64,000 bases of DNA, taken from contig CBDUMS010000003.1 in assembly GCA_965368405.1 (NCBI GenBank), forward strand, positions 1 through 64,000. Direction: 5' to 3'. Below, in pieces: positions 1 to 8,736 of the stretch. Made by a program: the position numbers and the translations under genes. The notes beneath the pieces are model-generated. The model had not been told where the DNA came from, made no database searches, and was given only the letters and a program-made list of their open reading frames with translations. The DNA is from S012-113 sp965368405. GTDB taxonomy: Bacteria; Bacteroidota; Bacteroidia; Cytophagales; Cyclobacteriaceae. Numbering within the stretch: position 1 is the stretch's first letter; each line of letters opens with the position of its first letter.

Positions 1-9
1 TAAATGTAT

Positions 10-43
10 AAAAAAAGCCCACCCCAAATTGAGGTGAGCTTTC
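10..43 (-). terminator. Intrinsic terminator after the TPR gene
   Basis: Read on the minus strand, AGCTCACC is followed by an 8-base loop and GGTGGGCT. This forms an 8-bp stem with one G-T pair and is followed by seven T. It lies about 25 bases past the stop codon of the TPR gene, so it should end the gyrA-TPR transcript. Confidence 0.8.
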
Positions 44-67
44 GCTTACTTGGTTAATAGAAAAGCT

Positions 68-1222
68 TTATTCTACAAGATATCCTAAATCTCGTCTACG
101 TTTTTCAATCTTTGTAGCATTCGGCACATCCCGTAGTTTGTAATACACTGCGTGCAGGTTCTGAAGGGCTAACTCATCTGTGTCGTCTGTTTCCAGTACG
201 GTTTCAAGGAAAGGAATGGCTTTCTTCCACTCCTCTTTGGCTTCCGCTTCCATTTTTTCACCTACCTTACGATAATCAGCCATACTAAGATCAGTTAGCT
301 TATGATTAATGTTATCGCCTTGGCCAATATAGAAAACGGCCATATTTATCAGCGAGAATCGATCTTTAGGATCAATTTCTAATGCTTTCTTATACTGCTC
401 AACCGCTAGCTCGAATTGTTCTTGTGAATCGTAAAGCATTCCTAAATTAGAGTATAATCTAGCATTACCGGGTTCAAGTTCAATTGCATGCTGCATTTCC
501 GTTATAGCATCTTCTATTCTATCTTGTTTAATATAGTAGTCTACAGCTGTCTTCTGAAAATCAACATCCTCAGGATATTTTTCTTGCGCTACTTTAATAT
601 ATTTTAAGGCTTGCTCAGGCTTCTCAAGTTGATTTAGGCTATAATAAATAACAGCATTCAGCGCACTTTTAGGATAATAATCCAGCTCAAAACACTTGTC
701 ATAATTAGCTACAACGGCGTCGTAATCTTCTAATTGCTGGGCCATCATTGCAGCATAAATATAACCCGTGGTGTCAGTTGGACTAATCAAAGCATAATTC
801 TGAAAAGCCTTATAAGCACCTTCAGGATTATCTGCTTGAAATGCAGCCACTCCCGAATTCATCACATCAGCGCGGAGACCATCGAGATTGATTTGTGCCA
901 GGGTTGCATAATTAGAGCCCGCTTTTTCAAGCTCCAAAACCTTTTCATACGATTGGGATGCTTTTAATAGCGCATCAGGGTCGATCGCCTTGATAGATTC
1001 ATCTTCTGACAATGCGATTGCGCCAAAGATTTGCCCTCTCAAATACCAGGTACGTCCTTTTGTGCTCGTCTTCTCATCTTTGGTTGCAGGTTCAATCAAC
1101 GCTGCTGCTTCTGCATACTCACCTTTGGTGTAGGCTACATTTGCTTTGTTCACATTTTTACCTTGACTAAAAGCCGATAAGCTAATACTTACCGCTATTG
1201 CCAACATTATTAACTGTTTCAT
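68..1222 (-). CDS. Secreted tetratricopeptide-repeat protein
   Basis: 384 aa with a clear signal peptide (residues 1-19, ending AFSQ), so it is exported to the periplasm or outer membrane. The rest is helical and TPR-like. The best repeats are around residues 255-290, with the typical small/large pattern and a DP turn (LGMLYDSQ, then YKKALEIDP); weaker repeats cover about 25-70 and 140-235. TPR scaffolds bind other proteins, but no partner is evident. The gene starts 21 bases after the gyrA stop on the same strand and is followed by a terminator, so it is probably the last gene of the gyrA transcript. Exact role unknown. Confidence 0.85.
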   Translation of the reverse strand: MKQLIMLAIAVSISLSAFSQGKNVNKANVAYTKGEYAEAAALIEPATKDEKTSTKGRTWYLRGQIFGAIALSEDESIKAIDPDALLKASQSYEKVLELEKAGSNYATLAQINLDGLRADVMNSGVAAFQADNPEGAYKAFQNYALISPTDTTGYIYAAMMAQQLEDYDAVVANYDKCFELDYYPKSALNAVIYYSLNQLEKPEQALKYIKVAQEKYPEDVDFQKTAVDYYIKQDRIEDAITEMQHAIELEPGNARLYSNLGMLYDSQEQFELAVEQYKKALEIDPKDRFSLINMAVFYIGQGDNINHKLTDLSMADYRKVGEKMEAEAKEEWKKAIPFLETVLETDDTDELALQNLHAVYYKLRDVPNATKIEKRRRDLGYLVE

Positions 1223-1243
1223 GAGTGTATTATTTGCTTTTGT

Positions 1244-3754
1244 TTATACGTTTTCTTCCGATTGAGGTGACTCATCATCTTCGTTCTCAACCATCTTTTC
1301 TATTTTTTCTACAGATGAAATTTCATCTCCTTCATTAATTCTAATTAATCGCACACCTTGTGTTGCACGGCCCATTACTCGCAAGCCTTCAACGGCGAGA
1401 CGTATTGTAATACCAGATCTATTAATGATCATGAGGTCGTCGGTGTCGCCCACGCCTTTAATAGCCACTAATTTTCCGGTTTTTTCCGTTACATTCATGG
1501 CTTTTACTCCTTTACCACCTCGTTTGGTGATTCTGTACTCTCCAACCTCAGAACGTTTACCGTATCCCTTTTCAGAGACTACCAGTAAGGTTGCATCTTC
1601 ATGGGGAACACATACCATGCCAATTACCTTATTCGAATCAGAACCTAAGCGTATACCACGTACTCCTGTAGCGGTTCTACCCATAGGTCGAACATCAGAT
1701 TCATGGAAATGAATAGCCTGACCATCCCTGCTAGCGATAATAATGTGATTATCTCCATCCGTCATTTTAACATCTTTCAGATGGTCTCCTTCAGCAATAT
1801 TTATGGCATTAATTCCATTTTGTCTTGGTCTGGAATAAGCCTCAAGCGACGTTTTCTTAATGGTACCATTAGCGGTACACATAACAATAAAGTTATTATT
1901 GATATAGTCTTCATCGCTAAGGTTCTTAATATTAATTACCGATTTAACCTTATCCTCTGGTTCTATATTGATTAGATTCTGGATTGCTCGTCCTTTTGTG
2001 GCCTTACCTCCTTCAGGTATAGCCCATACTTTCTTCCAGAACACTTTACCCAATTGGGTGAAAATTAATAAGTAATTATGATTTGTAGCCGAGAACAAAT
2101 GTTCAACGAAGTCATCGGTCTTACTAGTCGCTCCTTTAGATCCAACACCGCCTCTTCCTTGAGTTCTGTATTCAGTTAAAGCAGTACGTTTAATATAACC
2201 CTCATGCGAAATAGTTATTACCATTTCTTCATCTGGAATCATGTCTTCTGCTGTAAGATCGTCAGCAGCATGTTCGATTTTGGTTCTACGCTCATCACCA
2301 TAGCGCTCCTCAAGACCAGTGAGCTCATCCTTAATGATTGACATTCGTAGTTCTTCATTACCGAGGATTTCAGTTAATCGTTCGATTAACTCCATAATCT
2401 CGTCGAACTCCTTCTGGATTTTCTCTCGTTCAAGACCTGTTAATCTCTGTAATCGCATTTCCAGGATAGCCTTAGCCTGGATCTCAGAAAGCTTGAATTT
2501 CTTAATTAACCCTTCTTTTGCTATATCAGGGTCTCTGGAACCACGGATAAGAGCAATAACCTCGTCTAAATGATCCAGAGCAATAAGATAACCTTCTAGA
2601 ATATGGGCTCTCTTCTCAGCTTCTCTCTTTTCGTACTCCGTTCTTCGAACAACGACCTCATGTCTATGTTCTACATAATGCTGGATTATATCTTTAAGGT
2701 TTAGCGTTTTAGGCCTTCCCTTAACTAGGGCAATATTATTGACTCCAAAAGATGATTGGAGCTGTGTATACTTATATAAATTATTAAGAACAATATTGGG
2801 AATTGCGTCTTTCTTTAAGTCATAAACAATACGCAGTCCATTTCGATCCGATTCATCACGAATATCAGATATACCCTCTATCTTCTTATCATTAATAAGG
2901 GCTGCAGTCTTCTCGATCATTGAAGCCTTATTTACCTGATAAGGGATTTCTGTGATTATGATTTGTTCTTTGCCCGTTTTAGTGGTGTCGAAGTTTGCAT
3001 TAGCACGCATTAATACTCGACCTCGGCCCGTTTCGAATGCTGCCTTAACTCCTGAATAGCCGTATATCGTACCACCTGTTGGAAAATCAGGGGCAGTGAT
3101 GTGTTGCATTAACTCTTCAATGGTTATATCGTTATTATCGATATAGGCCTTAATACCGTGTACTACCTCAGTAAGGTTATGTGGAGGCATATTGGTAGCC
3201 ATACCTACGGCGATACCCGATGCGCCATTCAATAAGAGGTTGGGTAATTTACCGGGCAATACAATAGGCTCTTTAAGCGAATCATCAAAATTTAACTGAT
3301 AATCAACGGTTTCTTTGTTAATATCAGCCAACATTTCGTCTGCGATGCGCATTAGTCTTGCTTCGGTGTAACGCATTGCGGCAGGTGAATCGCCATCGAT
3401 TGAGCCAAAGTTACCCTGGCCATCTACCAATGGATAACGTAACGACCAATCCTGTGCCATACGAACCATAGAATCATACACGGATGAGTCACCATGCGGA
3501 TGGTACTTACCTAATACCTCTCCAACGATTCTTGCTGATTTTTTATGTGCCTTATTATAAGCAACTCCCAATTCAAGCATTCCATAGAGTACACGTCTGT
3601 GAACAGGCTTTAAACCATCGCGTACATCAGGTAGTGCTCTCGATACGATAACTGACATCGAATAATCGATGTATGCTACGCGCATTTCGTCTTCAATATT
3701 AATTGGGATTATGGTCTCTGAACTTGGGAGACTATCATTCTTATCTTCTGCCAT
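1244..3754 (-). CDS. gyrA: DNA gyrase subunit A
   Basis: 836 aa, full length for GyrA, the breakage-reunion subunit of the A2B2 enzyme that adds negative supercoils. The catalytic tyrosine is Tyr129 in RYTEAR. The quinolone pocket reads HPHGDSSVYDS; the equivalents of E. coli Ser83 and Asp87 are Ser90 and Asp94, both unchanged, so no target-site resistance is visible. The C-terminal domain is a beta-pinwheel. Its GyrA box reads QGRGGVG rather than QRRGGKG, and a later blade carries KRGGKG. The last ~20 residues are acidic. gyrB is not in the window. The start is the first ATG, preceded by about 120 non-coding bases. Confidence 0.97.
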   Translation of the reverse strand: MAEDKNDSLPSSETIIPINIEDEMRVAYIDYSMSVIVSRALPDVRDGLKPVHRRVLYGMLELGVAYNKAHKKSARIVGEVLGKYHPHGDSSVYDSMVRMAQDWSLRYPLVDGQGNFGSIDGDSPAAMRYTEARLMRIADEMLADINKETVDYQLNFDDSLKEPIVLPGKLPNLLLNGASGIAVGMATNMPPHNLTEVVHGIKAYIDNNDITIEELMQHITAPDFPTGGTIYGYSGVKAAFETGRGRVLMRANANFDTTKTGKEQIIITEIPYQVNKASMIEKTAALINDKKIEGISDIRDESDRNGLRIVYDLKKDAIPNIVLNNLYKYTQLQSSFGVNNIALVKGRPKTLNLKDIIQHYVEHRHEVVVRRTEYEKREAEKRAHILEGYLIALDHLDEVIALIRGSRDPDIAKEGLIKKFKLSEIQAKAILEMRLQRLTGLEREKIQKEFDEIMELIERLTEILGNEELRMSIIKDELTGLEERYGDERRTKIEHAADDLTAEDMIPDEEMVITISHEGYIKRTALTEYRTQGRGGVGSKGATSKTDDFVEHLFSATNHNYLLIFTQLGKVFWKKVWAIPEGGKATKGRAIQNLINIEPEDKVKSVINIKNLSDEDYINNNFIVMCTANGTIKKTSLEAYSRPRQNGINAINIAEGDHLKDVKMTDGDNHIIIASRDGQAIHFHESDVRPMGRTATGVRGIRLGSDSNKVIGMVCVPHEDATLLVVSEKGYGKRSEVGEYRITKRGGKGVKAMNVTEKTGKLVAIKGVGDTDDLMIINRSGITIRLAVEGLRVMGRATQGVRLIRINEGDEISSVEKIEKMVENEDDESPQSEENV

Positions 3755-3810
3755 AAAATAGGTCTAAAATATTCCGTTATTTTCCGACAAAGTTAATGAA
3801 AAAAAACCGC

Positions 3811-3833
3811 AAAAAGCACTTAATAAAAGGGCT
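3811..3833 (-). terminator. Possible intrinsic terminator
   Basis: On the minus strand AGCCCTT and AAGTGCT form a 7-position stem with one C-T mismatch and a 5-base loop, followed by five T. It lies about 45 bases past the stop of the barrel-protein gene and upstream of gyrA, where a terminator is expected. The stem is modest. Confidence 0.45.
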
Positions 3834-3878
3834 TAAATATCATCTATTATTTCCTGCTAAAAAGGATAAAATAACGTT

Positions 3879-4898
3879 TTAGTACGGATTGACGCGTTTT
3901 TTATTTTTACCCTTATACTTAACGAGCTGAGGATAATTCTGACCATAGTCTGGGTTCTGCCATTTCCAAAACGGATGGGCTCTACTTCTGTAGTTTTTTC
4001 GGCCATGATGATGATGCTTTTGTGTTTTGCACGACTTAATTGGACACTTATTTAAGTCGGGTAAACGCCAGGAGATCCCAGCGCTTACGTAAAAGGCTGG
4101 CAAATTGTGTGTAACTGAATATCCCGATTCCGGGAAGTTCAATTTATAGTTCTTAAACTCAAAAGATGGCCTCAGGTATAGTTTCACATATTCGGATAAC
4201 GACCGCTCGAAGCGAGCGCCAATATTAAAAAACACTCCTTTCTTTATTTGGCTGGCATTAAAATGCTTTTTTGTTTGCTTGTAAGAGCCAAGTTTGGCAT
4301 CGATTACAATCATGTGTCGCTTCGACCTAAATACTTCGCCGCCTAGCATCAGAAACCATCGTGTATAGGAGCTTACGTTAAAAGGCAAATCAAAGGACTG
4401 AATATCGTCTTTGAACTGATTGGGCTTATAAGTGCCAGCGATATACGGTTCAAAACTAAACCCTGCACCGATTCTATAGCGGTCGAAGGAATAGTGAACC
4501 ATTATATTAATCGGAATATTTCTATTGCGAGCCTTAAAGGTTACTGGAATAGAATCTAATCCTAGAAGAAAGGTGCTGGTATCCACAGGAACATCGCGCA
4601 CAACCTGCACGTTGGTAACCCAGTTTGTATAGGCTACTGAAATTGTATCAAAAACCGCAAAAGTATTATCGAAGAGATAAGGGCCACTATTTTGGTTTTG
4701 AACTAAACCTCCAGAACTTAATTCATTGCTGCTAAAGGTTGTGCCATACCCTATTGAACCACTAAAAGTAAACTTTGTAAGAAAATTCCGAAATGGCTTT
4801 GGTTCAATTTGAGAAAGTGCCGAGTTGCTTAATCCTATTCCAACAAATAGGAAAAACATACTAATTAGCAGATTTGATTTCCGTGTTCTGAAAGGCAT
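3879..4898 (-). CDS. Predicted outer-membrane beta-barrel protein
   Basis: 339 aa from the chosen ATG. It has a signal peptide (MPFRTRKSN, hydrophobic core, ending ALSQ) and then alternating beta-strand segments rich in Tyr, Phe and Gly, as in Bacteroidota outer-membrane barrels. The C-terminal tail is basic and contains a natural run of four histidines. I do not recognise a family. An in-frame TTG at 4925 would overlap the upstream gene by 14 bases and put nine extra residues before the signal peptide. The ATG at 4898, 13 bases after that gene's stop codon, is the better start. It is probably co-transcribed with the upstream hypothetical gene. Confidence 0.75.
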   Translation of the reverse strand: MPFRTRKSNLLISMFFLFVGIGLSNSALSQIEPKPFRNFLTKFTFSGSIGYGTTFSSNELSSGGLVQNQNSGPYLFDNTFAVFDTISVAYTNWVTNVQVVRDVPVDTSTFLLGLDSIPVTFKARNRNIPINIMVHYSFDRYRIGAGFSFEPYIAGTYKPNQFKDDIQSFDLPFNVSSYTRWFLMLGGEVFRSKRHMIVIDAKLGSYKQTKKHFNASQIKKGVFFNIGARFERSLSEYVKLYLRPSFEFKNYKLNFPESGYSVTHNLPAFYVSAGISWRLPDLNKCPIKSCKTQKHHHHGRKNYRSRAHPFWKWQNPDYGQNYPQLVKYKGKNKKRVNPY

Positions 4899-4911
4899 CC
4901 TTGCGTGCAAA

Positions 4912-5526
4912 CTATCTAATAACAAGTTTAGTTAAGTGCTTTTGAACCAAAGGAATATCAATAATGTCGATTTTTGTTAAAATATCAATGATCACGTCAT
5001 ATTCCACTTGCATTACCTTTCTCTCGATTGTTAAGTCTTCATTGTCTGCATTGCTTAAGAACGATGAGATAAACCGAACCAATATAAAGGGAGCTTTTAA
5101 TATTTCAACGCAATACTGCTCATCGGTTGTCCCTGGCTCGTTTATTTTACTACTTCTCAACATATCCTTATCAAGAAGCAGATCGGTTAACATCTTAAGA
5201 TGTCCAAGAAAAGCTTCGGACCAATCCTTGTAATGCTTTATAAGCACGCTCATAGCGCTTACTACAGGATCTGATTTAAGAAAATAACCTCCTTTAGAGT
5301 ACTTTCGGGCCTTTTTGTTGAGCGCCATTTCCTCCATTAGGCTTATGCTATCATTCGCGTAAGCAATGCCTACACTCGGCGTTAAAAGAACTAAGGACAA
5401 GAAATCATGATCTGAGATTTCGAGAAAAGGGGCTGCATCTTCGATAAACTTTGCCTTGAGTGCAATAGTGGGTGCAAGGATTCTTTCATCTTTAATTAGA
5501 GCGTCAATTTCGTTCTCGGTAAACAT
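4912..5526 (-). CDS. Hypothetical cytoplasmic protein
   Basis: 204 aa, no signal peptide and no obvious membrane segment. It is mostly helical with several leucine- and isoleucine-rich amphipathic stretches. No catalytic or metal-binding motif is visible and I do not recognise a family. It starts with ATG and is followed closely by the barrel-protein gene, which suggests one transcript. The 130 bases upstream contain a strong terminator for the preceding gene, so this gene should have its own promoter. Confidence 0.7.
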   Translation of the reverse strand: MFTENEIDALIKDERILAPTIALKAKFIEDAAPFLEISDHDFLSLVLLTPSVGIAYANDSISLMEEMALNKKARKYSKGGYFLKSDPVVSAMSVLIKHYKDWSEAFLGHLKMLTDLLLDKDMLRSSKINEPGTTDEQYCVEILKAPFILVRFISSFLSNADNEDLTIERKVMQVEYDVIIDILTKIDIIDIPLVQKHLTKLVIR

Positions 5527-5590
5527 ACTTCTTAGGAAATTTTAACGATAAAGGTATGAAAATCGGCTATATCTATTAAACAAAATGACT

Positions 5591-5624
5591 ATAAAGAAAA
5601 ATGACCGTCTATGCAGACGGTCAT
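5591..5624 (-). terminator. Intrinsic terminator, perfect 10-bp stem
   Basis: ATGACCGTCT and AGACGGTCAT form a perfect 10-bp inverted repeat with a 4-base loop (5601-5624). On the minus strand it is followed by TTTTCTTTAT. It sits just past the stop codon of the minus-strand gene ending at 5657 and should terminate it. Confidence 0.85.
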
Positions 5625-5656
5625 ATAATATTGAAATACAATATGTTAACTAAAGA

Positions 5657-6124
5657 TTATTCTCCTTTAACTTGAGCCAATATAGCATCATATCTGCCTT
5701 TTAAATCGGCATCGGTCTTAAGGTCAGCTTTTATCTTTTTGTACACTTTTCCTTTATCACCTACCATTTTCGTAGCAAGTTCAGAATTAACAGACTTAAG
5801 CGCTTCCTTACGCTCATCCATCATATCATTTACCAACGTCATGAACTGCTTTTCGAAATCTTTGGCTCCCATTTCATTTAACTTAGCCTCATCTCCTTTT
5901 GCAGAAGACAATTCTTTATAGCGCTGGCCAGTCATTCCTTCTTGCGCCTTTATCATTTTATTAAGCTCAACACTAATGTCTTTCTTCATATAATCGATTA
6001 CCTGACTTAACAAAGCATATTTCCTAAGATCATCATCGCTAATTGCCTCATCTTGAGCCATTACTATATTCCCGCCTAAAATTGACATCATTAATGCCAA
6101 AAACAACACTTTTAATTTTCCCAT
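5657..6124 (-). CDS. Small secreted helical protein, DUF4168-like
   Basis: 155 aa with a signal peptide (residues 1-23, ending VMAQ). The mature part is charged and helical. It begins with a pattern like ISDDDLRKYA and later has MTGQRYKELSSA, which resembles the DUF4168 family of small periplasmic proteins; that match is tentative. It is a single-gene unit, divergent from the barrel gene at 6276 and closed by the strong terminator at 5591-5624. Function unknown. Confidence 0.75.
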   Translation of the reverse strand: MGKLKVLFLALMMSILGGNIVMAQDEAISDDDLRKYALLSQVIDYMKKDISVELNKMIKAQEGMTGQRYKELSSAKGDEAKLNEMGAKDFEKQFMTLVNDMMDERKEALKSVNSELATKMVGDKGKVYKKIKADLKTDADLKGRYDAILAQVKGE

Positions 6125-6275
6125 TTTATCGTTTAAGTTTATACTTTATTATTTTCCAAGTGGCAAAGAAGCAGTATGCATAAAATATATCCAAGATTGT
6201 AATGAAGAAATTACACATATACTTCAGATCTGACTAACTTCGTATGATATTTATAATTTCAAGAATGCTGTTTCA

Positions 6276-6827
6276 ATGACAAAAGAGCTGATAATTGGGT
6301 GTTTTATAATGTTGGGTTGGTATTCAGCGACGGCTCAAAATAAAGTTAGCATTGCCGCTGGCCTAAACTATTCAAGCGTAAGTAGTATTAACAGTACAAA
6401 CCCGGATGGTAAGCTAGGTATAACTGCCGGTTTGGCGTTAAAGCATTATATAGGAGATTTGGGGTGGTTTATTAAACCAGGGCTTTTTTATTCTCAAGAA
6501 GGCTGGTTGCGACAACGTTTGGACTATCTGAACGTGCCTGTAATTGCCGGCTTTGACTTTACGGACGACTTTAATTTTAATTTGGGCATGCAGTATGGAC
6601 TTTTGGTAGGTGGTTTGAATGACCCCGGTAATATTGTTAGCAGAAATAATTTCGCCTTTCTTGTAGGATTCGAATTTTACCCCGCAGATGCCTTTGATGT
6701 AGGCCTACGATTTGCTAAAGGAATGGTTAATATTATTTCCGACCCTACGGATATTGTAATTAAGGATGCACGTACCTACTCTATCCAGTTCTATTTTGGA
6801 TTTAATTTGAACAAAAAAAGGCCATAG
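6276..6827 (+). CDS. PorT-family outer-membrane beta-barrel protein
   Basis: 183 aa. The signal peptide ends at ATAQ, followed by a short 8-stranded-type barrel (about 160 residues). It has the pattern seen in Bacteroidota 'porin family / outer membrane beta-barrel' proteins: an opening strand with AAGLNYSS, a central YLNVPVIAGF segment, and a final aromatic strand (IQFYFGFNL). These proteins sit in the outer membrane, and the substrate or role is usually unknown. A near-consensus -7 box (TAACTTCG at 6234-6241) lies about 35 bases upstream of the ATG. Confidence 0.8.
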   Translation: MTKELIIGCFIMLGWYSATAQNKVSIAAGLNYSSVSSINSTNPDGKLGITAGLALKHYIGDLGWFIKPGLFYSQEGWLRQRLDYLNVPVIAGFDFTDDFNFNLGMQYGLLVGGLNDPGNIVSRNNFAFLVGFEFYPADAFDVGLRFAKGMVNIISDPTDIVIKDARTYSIQFYFGFNLNKKRP

Positions 6828-6888
6828 TACGTTATTACAGGTGTTAATTAGTTCTTAATATTGCACCCATTAAATTACGAAAATCGAT

Positions 6889-7920
6889 TTGAAATCTAAT
6901 AAACCTGTACTCATCTGGCTTAATATTGGTGCTATTTTAGTAGCGTCTATGGTTGTTGTTGGCGGAATAACACGCTTAACAGACTCCGGTTTGTCCATGG
7001 TGGATTGGAAGCTTATTATGGGCTCGATTCCACCAGGTTCAGAAGAAGAATGGCAAGCAGTTTTCGAAGGCTATAAACAATTCCCTGAATACAAGGAAAT
7101 CAATTCAGATTTCACCCTATCAGAATTTAAGTCTATCTATTGGTGGGAATATGGCCACAGGCTTCTGGGCAGAGTGATCGGTATTATCTTTATTGTACCT
7201 TTTATCTTTTTTTGGGCACGTGGTTATTTCTCTAAAAGCCTAACATATAAACTCCTTGTCTTATTTGCACTGGGGGCCTTACAAGGGTTCTTAGGTTGGT
7301 TTATGGTCAAGAGTGGGCTTGTTGATCGCCCTGATGTGAGTCATTATCGACTGGCTATACACCTTGTGAACGCACTCATTCTCCTTTCATATATCGTCTG
7401 GCTTATTTTGAGCCTTACAAACACCGTAAAGAGTACTGTACGAATTCAGCTCTACTACAAGACTATGTGGTTTATGTATTTTGTGGTTATGTTACAAATT
7501 ACCTATGGTGCTTTTGTTGCCGGTCTGAAAGCGGGTAAGTTTCATAATAGTTTTCCATTAATGGATAATCAATGGATACCCAGCGTGTTTTCTACCTTAT
7601 GGCAAGAGTATGGATGGTTAACGCTCACTGATACAGTCTCAGGCGTTCAGTTCGTGCATCGTTGGTTAGGCATGTTTATTTTTATCGCCATTATTGCCCT
7701 CTATGTCAACTATAAACCCTCGCTTTTACCTATTGCGAAAAGAAGACTTAAACTATTGGTGATTGTTGTATCTATTCAAGCAATAATTGGTATCCTCACA
7801 TTAATTATGGCCGCTCCGTTTACCTTTGCCTTAATTCACCAGTTTGTTGGCGTAATTCTGGTTATTATAATGACAATTAATGTTTATGGTGCTCAGCCCG
7901 GCTTCCGACAACCCGCTTAA
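6889..7920 (+). CDS. ctaA: Heme A synthase (COX15/CtaA family)
   Basis: 343 aa, eight predicted membrane helices. It oxidises the C8 methyl group of heme O to a formyl group, giving heme A for aa3-type cytochrome oxidases. Conserved histidines are visible in WWEYGHRLLGR, SHYRLAIHL, VQFVHRWLGM and ALIHQFVGV, which are the expected heme ligands of the two four-helix halves. The extracellular loop pattern EEEWQAVFEGYKQFPEYKE is typical of the family. The start is TTG, since no earlier in-frame ATG fits. The last 44 bases overlap the end of coaX on the opposite strand. No cytochrome oxidase genes are nearby. Confidence 0.93.
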   Translation: MKSNKPVLIWLNIGAILVASMVVVGGITRLTDSGLSMVDWKLIMGSIPPGSEEEWQAVFEGYKQFPEYKEINSDFTLSEFKSIYWWEYGHRLLGRVIGIIFIVPFIFFWARGYFSKSLTYKLLVLFALGALQGFLGWFMVKSGLVDRPDVSHYRLAIHLVNALILLSYIVWLILSLTNTVKSTVRIQLYYKTMWFMYFVVMLQITYGAFVAGLKAGKFHNSFPLMDNQWIPSVFSTLWQEYGWLTLTDTVSGVQFVHRWLGMFIFIAIIALYVNYKPSLLPIAKRRLKLLVIVVSIQAIIGILTLIMAAPFTFALIHQFVGVILVIIMTINVYGAQPGFRQPA

Positions 7921-8659
7921 AAAACTCATGGATTCCTGTTATCGTAAGATTACGATCAATAAAATCGAAATTAGACTCTAGTGGTTTAATTACTTGTGAC
8001 AATCCCCCGGTAGCAATGACCGTAATAGGATAATCCACGCTATTCCTTATCTTTTCTACCATGTAAGAAACCTGACCCACATAGCCCCAAAGTATACCTG
8101 AATTCATGGCTTCTACTGTATTTGTGCCAAGCAACTTGGTTGGCACTTCCAGGGGGATCTCCGGTAATTGAGCCGCCTTACCCGATAAAGATTCAACGGC
8201 AGTTCGAATCCCAGGAGCGATAGCTACCCCTTCAATCTTCTTATCGGGGTTGACTAAGGTATAAGTAAGCGCAGTGCCAAAATCAACAATAAGGCATGGG
8301 CCATCAACCTTAAGATAGCCTGCAAGAGCATTAGCAAACAAATCGGTCCCCATTTCCTCAGGATTTGGCGTTTCAATGGGCATGAGGTGATAGTATTTCT
8401 TTTGGAGCAATAGTGGTTCTTTATGTAGCTCAATTGCTGTAGCATCCAATACAACACTAGTGAGGTGTGGCACAACGCTACTCACTCCTACTCCTTCCAG
8501 CTTTTCTAGATTATAACCCGAAGCAATTACTTCGAGTTGATGAGTGTAATAGACTAATGGCTGGGCTTCGTCAGATCCGATTCGGAATTCTTCCCAGCCT
8601 TTTTTCGTGTATACACCTACGGTAATGTTGGTGTTTCCTATATCGATTGCAATGAACAT
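7877..8659 (-). CDS. coaX: Type III pantothenate kinase
   Basis: 260 aa. It catalyses the first step of coenzyme A synthesis, ATP-dependent phosphorylation of pantothenate, using the CoaX (acetate/sugar kinase-like) fold. Diagnostic motifs are DIGNTNITVG at the N terminus (phosphate binding), GTDLFANALAGY (pantothenate/monovalent cation region), IVDFGTALTYT and VIATGGLS. Length is normal for the family. The gene is divergent from the BASS transporter and its 3' end overlaps that of ctaA by 44 bases. The start is the ATG at the conserved MFIAIDIGN. Confidence 0.95.
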   Translation of the reverse strand: MFIAIDIGNTNITVGVYTKKGWEEFRIGSDEAQPLVYYTHQLEVIASGYNLEKLEGVGVSSVVPHLTSVVLDATAIELHKEPLLLQKKYYHLMPIETPNPEEMGTDLFANALAGYLKVDGPCLIVDFGTALTYTLVNPDKKIEGVAIAPGIRTAVESLSGKAAQLPEIPLEVPTKLLGTNTVEAMNSGILWGYVGQVSYMVEKIRNSVDYPITVIATGGLSQVIKPLESNFDFIDRNLTITGIHEFFKRVVGSRAEHHKH

Positions 8660-8708
8660 AGTTTTAAAGCTAGAAAAAGTAATCGATAATTATATTGATG
8701 AGAATATT

Positions 8709-8716
8709 TATTTTTG
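8709..8716 (+). promoter_or_regulatory. -7 promoter box for the BASS transporter
   Basis: TATTTTTG is an exact match to the Bacteroidota -7 consensus TAnnTTTG. It lies 20 bases upstream of the ATG at 8737, which fits a short 5' leader and argues for that start rather than the upstream TTG or ATG codons at 8695-8721. I see no clear -33 element. Confidence 0.45.
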
Positions 8717-8736
8717 GGATGAACCTATTGCCAATT

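Noticed and set aside
3995..4010. Run of histidines in the barrel protein
   Set aside because: A natural four-His stretch in a basic tail; no sign of a tag or construct.
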